Of a stretch of DNA of 64,000 nt, positions 17,159-25,036 are shown piece by piece (within the stretch, counting starts at the first letter, position 1; the number at the start of each line of letters is the position of its first letter). Origin of the DNA: Pseudomonas putida (GTDB lineage Bacteria; Pseudomonadota; Gammaproteobacteria; Pseudomonadales; Pseudomonadaceae). The notes under the pieces were generated by a model, which saw only the letters and a list, made by a program, of their open reading frames with translations, did not search any database and was not told where the DNA came from. Position numbers and translations under genes: made by a program. The stretch spans positions 186,001 through 250,000 of the forward strand of contig NZ_SMTE01000011.1 in NCBI RefSeq assembly GCF_004357765.1. Direction: 5' to 3'.

Positions 17159-18112
17159 ATGCACTCATTCAGCAATAAAGCCTTCACCAATTTCTCCCAG
17201 TCCCAAGCTGCTATTAGGATCGAACGACTCGTTCAGTCCATTGAGCGTACTGACAAGCCAGCTTTCGAGGTCATCCAAACTCAGGCTGGATACGAACGTG
17301 CACAACGGACCAGGATCTCCAAATACTTCGATGCCATACAGCAGATGGTGGATCTTTTTGATGATCGTCACCCTTACGTCTACAGCGAGCACCTGCAAGC
17401 TTTCTGGGAAGCCTGTCAGGACATTGGCCTGGAGCGTAGCCGGGCAGGCGTTACCTGCCTGAATGAACATAAGACGGCGTACCTGGATTTCCATCATTCA
17501 ATGAACATACTGGTCGCTCGGATTCGGCAACTGATCAGCAGCAAGAGGTACAAGCGCAAGGTGGACGACCGCCGCTACGAAGCCACTCGCAGGCAGGCCA
17601 TGCTTAGCGAGTACGTCAGCCAGGTGCTTGATCGTTACTCCCGCACGGTGGTCGTTCGTGTGGATCTGCATTATCGAGCGATAGCTCGTCCACGCTTGCG
17701 CATTGAGCATGTGTTCAATGACCTGGACAAGCTAATTCGTGCGCGGGAGCGCAATCCCATCTTCGAGCATGAGACAGGCTATATCTGTTCAGTCGAGCAC
17801 GGAGAGGATAAAGGCTTTCATATCCATGCAGCCTTCTTCTTCAACGGAGCTGAGGTACGCAGCGATTTCACTAAGGCGAGAAAGGTCGGTGAGTTGTGGG
17901 AACAGATCACTCGTGGCCAGGGTTACTTTTTCAGCTGCAACGATGACAAGGACCGCTATGGTGACGAGCTGGGAATCGGGGTGATCAAGCGATCTGACAC
18001 CGAGGCATGTCGAAAGTCCATCAAGGCCGTGAGTTATCTGACCAAGGAGAACCAATATCTGCGCATGAAACCGGCTAGGGCGAGAACCTACCGCACTGGT
18101 CGTATTAGCTGA
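17159..18112 (+). CDS. Inovirus Gp2-type / YagK-YfjJ C-terminal domain protein
   Basis: The protein has 317 residues. The C-terminal half matches the inovirus Gp2 (YagK/YfjJ) pattern: a strand with VVVRVDLHYR, then ICSVEHGEDKGFHIHAAFFFNG containing an H-x-H pair, then ISYLTK-like sequence (AVSYLTKENQYLRMKP). The HIH pair in a beta strand is reminiscent of HUH replication endonucleases, and a Tyr-rich helix follows; catalytic activity is not shown. Such genes are common in P4-like and CP4-57-like elements beside AlpA. The start at ATG 17159 is preferred to a GTG at 17129 that lies inside the inverted repeat. Confidence 0.8.
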   Translation: MHSFSNKAFTNFSQSQAAIRIERLVQSIERTDKPAFEVIQTQAGYERAQRTRISKYFDAIQQMVDLFDDRHPYVYSEHLQAFWEACQDIGLERSRAGVTCLNEHKTAYLDFHHSMNILVARIRQLISSKRYKRKVDDRRYEATRRQAMLSEYVSQVLDRYSRTVVVRVDLHYRAIARPRLRIEHVFNDLDKLIRARERNPIFEHETGYICSVEHGEDKGFHIHAAFFFNGAEVRSDFTKARKVGELWEQITRGQGYFFSCNDDKDRYGDELGIGVIKRSDTEACRKSIKAVSYLTKENQYLRMKPARARTYRTGRIS

Positions 18113-18509
18113 GCAACTGCTTGAAAAAGCTACAGGTCAGAATCTCAGCACCATGGTGCTGGCTCTGGCTTGTATAGGCGGCTATGAACAGTTAATGCGC
18201 CATAACTGGTCGAGTTTAGTCGTGTAACTCTGGCTCATGAGGCTGCGCCGCATGGGCCATTCTGGACTCGATGGGACACTTGCCACCCGTAGAGTGCCGC
18301 GACCCCATCGACTGTTGATTTCATCCAGTACCGACATAACCTTTGTGGGGCGAAAAGAGAAAACGGAAATTTTCGTACGCTAAGCGCTCTGTCTGTCAGG
18401 TTGAGGTCTTAGAGGGGGACGCCGTCGCTTTAAAATGGGATTTGAGGGGCAACTGAACAAAAGTGCACTTGAGCTCAGTCGCTGCCCCGCAAACCCCATC
18501 TCGAATCGT
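18113..18509. other. Non-coding stretch between convergent genes
   Basis: This region separates the Gp2-type gene from the end of the convergent GHKL-nuclease gene. It contains a 14-bp palindrome (AGCACCATGGTGCT, about 18148-18161) but no supported gene and no clear U-tailed terminator. Confidence 0.5.
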
Positions 18510-21500
18510 TTAAGTTGGAAGTCCCGTTTGAGCGATTTCGCTCCACCCCCGATCGAACGTGAACGTCTTGGCGTGAGCGACGGGGTTCTGAATTCGGAGC
18601 ACGCGCGCTTTTGCTGAATCGGTCGCGTGTTCGACCACGTACAACCAATACGCATCGCCTTTTTCACGGGCACAGTCGAATTGCGTGTGTGACAACCCCA
18701 CGGGCCGATCTCGTAGGCTGCCGGTCATCGACTTCACTTCTACCCATCGAATCTGCCTGCCACTGCTGTCGGCCTCAAAAAGGTCAAAACCGGGGTTACC
18801 GTCCTGTGTGCGGCACAGTTTCGGCTCAAGGCGAATGATTAGGTCGATGGCGTGCCCTTCGATCTGCATTCGCGCCACCTGATCGAGGTCATCGGGATCT
18901 GGGCCATCATCATCCGGATGTGCGCCGACGTAGGAAATGAAGGGGCGTGCCCCGATCTGGCCGGGCGTCCTCTTACCATAGCCACCGTCATTTCCACTTC
19001 CTTTACCGGCAGACGCGCCGTGGTCACCTGAGCCACCGTTTGCGCCTCCATTGCCTTGGCCGTTGCCGCGCGGTGTGCCGGTACCAGTACGGCCTTGGCC
19101 GCCGCGTCCCGCACCATTGCCCATGCCGTCGCCACCCTCGGGATCAGGTGTGCCGGGTGGGATATCTGGCATATCGTCGCCGTACAGGTCTTTCGCATCG
19201 TCGTACACGTCGCCGTCGGATGGTTCGTGGACCTCCAGCTCGGGGACTGTTGATGTTTCGGGCTCTGATATTGGAGTGGTGCTCAATCGATTTGCCAGCT
19301 CAGCAACGATAGCGGGATCTCTTCTTAGTAGATCGAGAATCGCCGGGTCGATGCCCACCTCTTTGGCCAACTGATCGATGATCGGCGGCTTGAAGGCGAT
19401 CTTAGTCAGTAGGAAGGGATTGGGCTTCCAGCCAAGGGTGTCGAACACTACGAGCCCCGGAGGTACGAGCTTCCCGTCGGCGTCTGGCACCCAGGCGACC
19501 TGATTGAGCGTCCGGATGAAGGTGGCGTCGAATCGGACGGTCTTTGTCTCGTGGAAATAGCCCCATTTGTAGGAACCGTAGAAGGCGGCAGTGCCGCGCG
19601 CCTCAAGGTCAGCTAACGCCTCCCACAGCACCTTCACTTTGGCTGCTGCCTCCTCTGGCCTCAGAGAGGGCAAGAACTCCAGCAGCTGCGTCAGCCCGCG
19701 AAGAGTGAAGTCTTCTGGTTTATCCTCCCAGCTCGCGCGCTCAAGGCCTGCTTCACGGCGAATCTGAACTTTCTCGGCATGCCCCAGACCCGATGGTATT
19801 GCTTGCGAAATGAGGTAGCGGCTTGCGCCACACGACACCAGCAGGTCGCGGATGTCTTCACCGCGCAAGCAGTCGTATTCGTTGTCGACGATCAGGATAT
19901 CCAGCACGCCGGCGAATAACTGCTGCAGGCGGTCGGTGGCGATGTAGATGTCTCCGGGCTTGGCAACGTAGGCTTTACCATCGCCGGTGTCGACCGCCAT
20001 TACAAAGTTGGTATCGCGCAAGGCTGAACGGAGTTTTTCCTTCTGGCTGGCCGAGTCAGTGCTGAAGGCAGTACGGATGCGCTCGATGTCTGCAGCGTAG
20101 GCATCGTCGCCTACATCCACTTCTTCTTGCTGGTACTTCGGCAGGAGGTTCCAGATCACGTCATCCACTGGATCGGGTTCGGTGATGCCCAGGGAAATTA
20201 GGAACAGGCGCACCTCGGGTGTCGCGCACACAGCACGGCGCATCGTCGGGAAGCTGGTGGCAATAGCGCTTGGCAAGAATGCCTTGGTTTTCCCGTTCTC
20301 GCGGGCGACAACGTGGCTGCCATCATCAAGGCGGATGAGTGGTACAGTGTCGAGATGGCGACGCAGAGCCTTCTCCTGGCCGCTCAGGAATTCGTACAGC
20401 CGCAATACCCACTCATCAGGTTGAGCCTCAAGGAATGATTTGCTTAGGCTTGGCACCAGCTTTGTTGGCGTGATTTCGTCGATGTCGAGTTCGCGCATCA
20501 GGTAATGGCGAATCTCGGGTGCCTTGTCCTGAGTAATGTCGCCAGACAACCAAGCGGCGACCTCCGAGTCGAACAGTGCTGCAACCTGCTCCGGGCTGAA
20601 CAGCTCGCGCAGATCTTGCGTGCGCGCCAGCTTGGCCTGATTGGCGCTAACGTGCCCGCCGTCGAATGTCGGAAGTAGCGCCTCCTTCTGAAATGCCTGC
20701 TGGACGGCATCGAACATCGGCGCGAACCGCGAATCTTGTGGGAACTTCTCGCGGTCAAGTGGAAGACACCGAAGCGCCGAGACATCCAGCATGGCCTTGT
20801 CCCGCATCCAGCGCATTGCTTCCACCAGCAAGCTGGATGTTTCCTTGACCAGATGTTGGTTCCACGGCTCGCCGGGCGGGATGTTGTCGCGGCTGGGCGT
20901 GGTGCGGTACGGGCCCTGCACGAGAAAGCCAAGGTGGCTTTCAACCACTGTCGGGAAGAACACCACCAATGGTGACTTGGCCAGTGGCTGCACTGCCCAG
21001 CGGCCGGGAGCGTCCTTCACTGCGATTAGCGAGAAGGCGATTTCTACCCGTCCGACCTTTTGCTGTTCGGCAGAAAACACGTCGCGGTGGAACACCAGCC
21101 AGTTCTGATCGACTTCGGAGCGATCATCCTCGTTGCCGATTACCGTGATGCGCTGAACATTGGGCCCAAGCGTTTCTGGGCTGTTGCGCAGGTAGAACCC
21201 GGAGGCGCCGCCTTCGACGCTCCAGTTGATTTCGTCGATGTGACGCAGGAACAGCAGCGCGCCTGGGCCCAAGTGGCGAAACCCTGCTGTGATGTCCTGG
21301 GCTGCGCTCGTGTCCTCGGGTTTCAGGGGCAGGACGATCTGAGTTTCATCCGCCGCGCGCGCCAACCGTGCGATTCGCTTGGGAAAGACGTAGTTCTCAA
21401 TAGCGAAATCCTCATCGCCAGAGTGAATCTCCGGAAGATCGGTAACGGTATAGACGGACTTGAAACCAAGGCCGAAGCGGCCAATCGAGGACTCGTTCTT

Positions 21501-21809
21501 GGTGCTCTCAGCTATGTCGCAGACGCTTCGGACGTCAGCCTCGTCGAACGGCTTGCCGAAGTGGGAGAGCGACAGGCGGGTCGAATCTAGAGTGAAGGCA
21601 ACCTTGCGCGACCCGTGCCAGTCTCTGCGCCTGCCGAGGGCATCTTCGGCGTTTTGCAGCAATTCGAAGATGAAGTGCGTGCGGTCGTCGTAAAGCCCAG
21701 CGGCTAGCTTCCCGGATTTTTGAGCGCCTTTGGTGCCGTAGCTCTCCCGGTTTTCCTCGCAAATTGACTCGTAGTTCGATGCCACCGCTGTTCCCTCTCG
21801 GTCAGGCAT
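18510..21809 (-). CDS. Sacsin-like GHKL ATPase fused to a NOV_C/DUF3883 nuclease-like domain
   Basis: The protein has 1099 residues. Near the N-terminus is a sacsin/Hsp90-type GHKL site: FIFELLQNAEDAL (N box, about residue 47) and GRFGLGFKSVYTVTD (about residue 110). A long helical middle follows, then a Gly/Asn-rich linker of about 55 residues (about 880-935). The C-terminal domain of about 130 residues has the DUF3883 (NO VEIN C-terminal) pattern PGFDLFEAD...IRWVEVKS, in which D1009, E1024 and K1026 form a PD-(D/E)XK-like site. A GTG at 21884 extends the frame by 25 residues; ATG 21809 follows CGGAAAG and starts closer to the conserved part. It is divergent from the HTH-UvrD-Mod-Res operon and probably acts with it. 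The defence role is inferred. Confidence 0.82.
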   Translation of the reverse strand: MPDREGTAVASNYESICEENRESYGTKGAQKSGKLAAGLYDDRTHFIFELLQNAEDALGRRRDWHGSRKVAFTLDSTRLSLSHFGKPFDEADVRSVCDIAESTKNESSIGRFGLGFKSVYTVTDLPEIHSGDEDFAIENYVFPKRIARLARAADETQIVLPLKPEDTSAAQDITAGFRHLGPGALLFLRHIDEINWSVEGGASGFYLRNSPETLGPNVQRITVIGNEDDRSEVDQNWLVFHRDVFSAEQQKVGRVEIAFSLIAVKDAPGRWAVQPLAKSPLVVFFPTVVESHLGFLVQGPYRTTPSRDNIPPGEPWNQHLVKETSSLLVEAMRWMRDKAMLDVSALRCLPLDREKFPQDSRFAPMFDAVQQAFQKEALLPTFDGGHVSANQAKLARTQDLRELFSPEQVAALFDSEVAAWLSGDITQDKAPEIRHYLMRELDIDEITPTKLVPSLSKSFLEAQPDEWVLRLYEFLSGQEKALRRHLDTVPLIRLDDGSHVVARENGKTKAFLPSAIATSFPTMRRAVCATPEVRLFLISLGITEPDPVDDVIWNLLPKYQQEEVDVGDDAYAADIERIRTAFSTDSASQKEKLRSALRDTNFVMAVDTGDGKAYVAKPGDIYIATDRLQQLFAGVLDILIVDNEYDCLRGEDIRDLLVSCGASRYLISQAIPSGLGHAEKVQIRREAGLERASWEDKPEDFTLRGLTQLLEFLPSLRPEEAAAKVKVLWEALADLEARGTAAFYGSYKWGYFHETKTVRFDATFIRTLNQVAWVPDADGKLVPPGLVVFDTLGWKPNPFLLTKIAFKPPIIDQLAKEVGIDPAILDLLRRDPAIVAELANRLSTTPISEPETSTVPELEVHEPSDGDVYDDAKDLYGDDMPDIPPGTPDPEGGDGMGNGAGRGGQGRTGTGTPRGNGQGNGGANGGSGDHGASAGKGSGNDGGYGKRTPGQIGARPFISYVGAHPDDDGPDPDDLDQVARMQIEGHAIDLIIRLEPKLCRTQDGNPGFDLFEADSSGRQIRWVEVKSMTGSLRDRPVGLSHTQFDCAREKGDAYWLYVVEHATDSAKARVLRIQNPVAHAKTFTFDRGWSEIAQTGLPT

Positions 21810-21908
21810 CTTTCCGATGCCAAGCTTGCACAAGTCTGCACAATCTGGGAATAAAATGACAAGATGTGGTAGTAAACCAAGCACTCTGCAGATGAAATGG
21901 GAAAGCCG

Positions 21909-22121
21909 ATGAGCGACCAGCCAGACGAGATCCTCACGATTGACGAGGTTGCTGCCTTTTTGAAGGCAGGTAAGCGCACGGTCTATCGCCTGGCCGCGAG
22001 CGGTAAGCTCCCGGCCTTTAAACTCGGTGGAACGTGGCGCTTTCGGCGCAGTGACCTGGACAAGTGGATTGCCAACCGCATCGGCAAAATGACAGTGGGT
22101 TATGACGAGGGGGCTGAATGA
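21909..22121 (+). CDS. Excisionase-like helix-turn-helix protein (HTH_17)
   Basis: This is a 70-residue protein that is almost entirely one MerR/excisionase-like HTH: LTIDEVAAFLKAGKRTVYRLAASGKLPAFKLGGTWRFRRSDLDKWI (given as segments: helix pair, wing WRFRRSDLDKWI). The ATG at 21897 is possible, but 21909 gives the conserved start. Its stop overlaps the UvrD start in an ATGA, so it is translated with the helicase-nuclease genes. It may autoregulate the divergent promoters in the 99-bp gap (21810-21908), or it may be a DNA-binding subunit of the complex. Confidence 0.85.
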   Translation: MSDQPDEILTIDEVAAFLKAGKRTVYRLAASGKLPAFKLGGTWRFRRSDLDKWIANRIGKMTVGYDEGAE

Positions 22122-25036
22122 CCTCCAACGCCACCACCCTCCAGTCCAAGGCCAATCCCCAGCAGCTTGAAGCCATTCTGGCCACCGATGGCCCGGTGCT
22201 CATCATTGCCGGGCCTGGGTCTGGCAAGACTTTCACGCTGGTAGAGCGCATCGTCTATCTCATCACCCACAAGGGAGTTGCCCCCGAGTCGCTGTTGGTT
22301 GTCACCTTCACCGACAAGGCCGCGCGCGAGCTCACTACTCGCATCTCCAATCGGCTGGCCGAGCTGAACATCCAATTCAACCTGAACGAGATGTATCTCG
22401 GCACATTCCACTCCATTTGCCTACGGCTCTTGGAAGACTACCGCGAGTTCACCCGGCTCAAGCGCAGCTTCACGCTGTTCGACCAGTTCGATCAGCAGTA
22501 CTTCCTCTACCAGCACATCAAAGACTTCCGCGAGCTGCCAGACGCCCAGCTTGTCATGGGCCATGACCAGACGGGCCGCTGGGCGCAGTCGGAGAACCTG
22601 CTCAAGTGGCTCAACAAGGTCAGCGAGGAGGCGCTCGACGCAGCTACGCTGGCGGTGGCGCCGGAAGTGGAAGTCCGCGCCCTGGCCACCTGTTTTGCCA
22701 AGTACCAGGAGCTGCTCAACGAGCACAACTCGCTGGACTTTTCCGGCATCCAGTACGAGGCCCTGCAACTGCTGGAAAAGCGCCCCGGGGTGCTGGCGCA
22801 ATTGCGCGACAAGCTCACCCACCTGATGGTGGACGAGTACCAGGACACCAACACCATTCAGGAACGCATCCTTCTGCTGCTCACGGGCGAGCGTCGCAAT
22901 CTGTGCGTGGTGGGCGACGACGACCAGGGCTTGTACCGCTTTCGCGGGGCCACAATCCGCAACATTCTGGAGTTCCCTGCGCTGTTCAACGACGGCCAGT
23001 GCAAGCAGGTCAAGCTCACCGTCAACTACCGCTCCCACCCGGATATCATCCGTTTTTACAACGAGTGGATGAAGGAGCAGGTTTGGGACGACGGCACTCG
23101 GGTGTTTCGCTTCGCCAAGCAGATCGTCCCGCGCGAGGATGACTTCCCCGATCTGCCTGCGGCGGTGCGACTGACCGCTAGTGACGACAATGGCGACATC
23201 ACCAACTGGCACACCGAGGTACTGGCCCTCCTCAACGGGTTGAAGAACTCCGGCCAACTCTCGGACTGGAATCAGGTCGCCTTCCTGTTTCGTTCGGTCA
23301 AGAGCGACAAGGTGGTAGCACTGGCGCACTTCCTCGAAGCCCAGGGTATACCCGTGTTCTCGCCCCGCTCAAATATGTTCTTCGAGCGCGAGGAAATCCG
23401 CCTGATGATCGGGGCGCTGATCTTCCTGTTCCCGCAGTTCCCCAAAGTACGGGCGTGGGCCGAAGGCGTCACGCTGCCCATCTGGGACTACTACGACCAC
23501 CAGTGCTTCAAGCCCTTCATCGACGAGCTGCGCAAGCCGGAGAACAAGGCGTTGCTGGACTGGGCACGCCCGATGGCCAAACGCCACGCCGTGCTCACGC
23601 AGAACACCGACTATGCCTTCTCTGGCCTGTTCTACCAGTTGCTGCAATTCCCGCTGTTCTCGCGCTTCCTCACTGAGGAGGCCGTCCAAGGCGTGGACAA
23701 AGGGCGTGCCGCCCGCAACCTCGGCACCTTTTCCAAACTGCTCACCAAGTTCGAGTACCTGCACTTTGTCAGCGTGCTCAACCCCGAGTGGCTGGAAAAA
23801 AACCTGCGCGACCTGTTCAACCAGTTCCTGCGCTTCCTGCAGGATGGCGGCATCGGCGAGTACGAGGACGAGGCCGAGTACGCACCCAAGGGCTGTGTCT
23901 CGTTCCTGACGATCCACCAGTCCAAGGGCCTGGAATTTCCGGTGGTGGTGTGCGGCTCGCTGGAGGCGGTGCCGCGCAAGCAATACAGCGCGCTCGATGT
24001 GCTGCTGGAAGATGGCGGCTACCTTTCCAAGGAACGCTTCGAGCCGCTCGACCACATCAAGAACTTTGACTTCTGGCGGCTGTTCTACACCGCCTTCTCG
24101 CGTGCCCAGAACCTGTTGGTGCTGGCCGCGCAAGAAAAGCAGGGGCGCGGCAAGTCGCCGTCCAAATACTTCGAGCGGCTGTTTTACGAGCTGCCCAATT
24201 GGCGTGATGTTGATCTGTCGGCGCTGACCTTCGAGGCCGTCAAGCAGATCAACCTCAAGCGCGAATACTCCTTCACCTCGCACATAACGGTGTTCGAGAA
24301 CTGCGCCGAGCAGTACCGCTTCTTCAAAGAGCTACAGTTCACGCCCATCCGCGAAAGTCCGATGCTGTTCGGTACGCTAGTGCACCAGACCATCGAGGAC
24401 ATCCATAAAGTCGTGTTGCGCGGTGAGGAAGGCAGCCTTTCCTTCGATGCCATCAAGGGCTGGTTTTCGATCAACTACGTCATGCTCTCAAAAAAGGAGC
24501 GCGTCTACCTCGCGCCCTCCTCGCAACAGGCGGCGCTACAGCACGTGCAGCGTTACTACGAGCGTGAGAACGGCCACTGGGATCGCATCAAGGAGGCTGA
24601 GGTCGAGATATCGCTTATTAAGGATCAGTACATCTTGAAGGGCAGCGTCGACCTGATCCGGGGCGAGCACGACACAGTCGAGATCATTGACTTCAAGTCG
24701 GAGAAGAAGCCCAACATGGAGAAGGATCGGGATCGCCTGCGCCAGTACCAGCACCAGTTGGAGGTGTACGCCCACCTGGTGGAAGAGCGCACCGGCCAGA
24801 AGGTCAGCCGGATGCACCTCTACTACACCGGCGAAGACGGCGGCAATCCATACGTATCCTTCACAAAAGACGACCGAGCCATCGGCAAGACCATTGCGCG
24901 CTTCGATGACATCGTGGCGCGCATCGAACGGCACGATTACCAGATCGCAGCCCGCCCGGCCAAACTGTGCCAGAGCTGCGATATGCGTGCCTATTGCGAC
25001 AACAAAATTTGGAAATTCAGGAACAACGATCAATGA
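22118..25036 (+). CDS. UvrD/PcrA-type helicase with C-terminal Fe-S PD-(D/E)XK nuclease
   Basis: The protein has 972 residues. Superfamily 1A helicase motifs are clear: Walker A AGPGSGKT (residues 31-38), DEYQDTN (motif II), VGDDDQGLYRFRGA (motif III), LTIHQSKGLEFPVVV and YTAFSRAQNLLVLA (motifs V and VI). The C-terminal part is a RecB/Cas4/AddB-like nuclease with GSVDLI and EIIDFKS (acidic and lysine residues) and a QLEVYAHLV helix. Four cysteines, C729 (FENCAEQYRF), C951, C954 and C960, match the Fe-S staple of AddB/Cas4 nucleases. It should unwind and cut DNA. It is joined by 4-bp overlaps to the HTH gene before and the methylase after. Confidence 0.9.
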   Translation: MTSNATTLQSKANPQQLEAILATDGPVLIIAGPGSGKTFTLVERIVYLITHKGVAPESLLVVTFTDKAARELTTRISNRLAELNIQFNLNEMYLGTFHSICLRLLEDYREFTRLKRSFTLFDQFDQQYFLYQHIKDFRELPDAQLVMGHDQTGRWAQSENLLKWLNKVSEEALDAATLAVAPEVEVRALATCFAKYQELLNEHNSLDFSGIQYEALQLLEKRPGVLAQLRDKLTHLMVDEYQDTNTIQERILLLLTGERRNLCVVGDDDQGLYRFRGATIRNILEFPALFNDGQCKQVKLTVNYRSHPDIIRFYNEWMKEQVWDDGTRVFRFAKQIVPREDDFPDLPAAVRLTASDDNGDITNWHTEVLALLNGLKNSGQLSDWNQVAFLFRSVKSDKVVALAHFLEAQGIPVFSPRSNMFFEREEIRLMIGALIFLFPQFPKVRAWAEGVTLPIWDYYDHQCFKPFIDELRKPENKALLDWARPMAKRHAVLTQNTDYAFSGLFYQLLQFPLFSRFLTEEAVQGVDKGRAARNLGTFSKLLTKFEYLHFVSVLNPEWLEKNLRDLFNQFLRFLQDGGIGEYEDEAEYAPKGCVSFLTIHQSKGLEFPVVVCGSLEAVPRKQYSALDVLLEDGGYLSKERFEPLDHIKNFDFWRLFYTAFSRAQNLLVLAAQEKQGRGKSPSKYFERLFYELPNWRDVDLSALTFEAVKQINLKREYSFTSHITVFENCAEQYRFFKELQFTPIRESPMLFGTLVHQTIEDIHKVVLRGEEGSLSFDAIKGWFSINYVMLSKKERVYLAPSSQQAALQHVQRYYERENGHWDRIKEAEVEISLIKDQYILKGSVDLIRGEHDTVEIIDFKSEKKPNMEKDRDRLRQYQHQLEVYAHLVEERTGQKVSRMHLYYTGEDGGNPYVSFTKDDRAIGKTIARFDDIVARIERHDYQIAARPAKLCQSCDMRAYCDNKIWKFRNNDQ

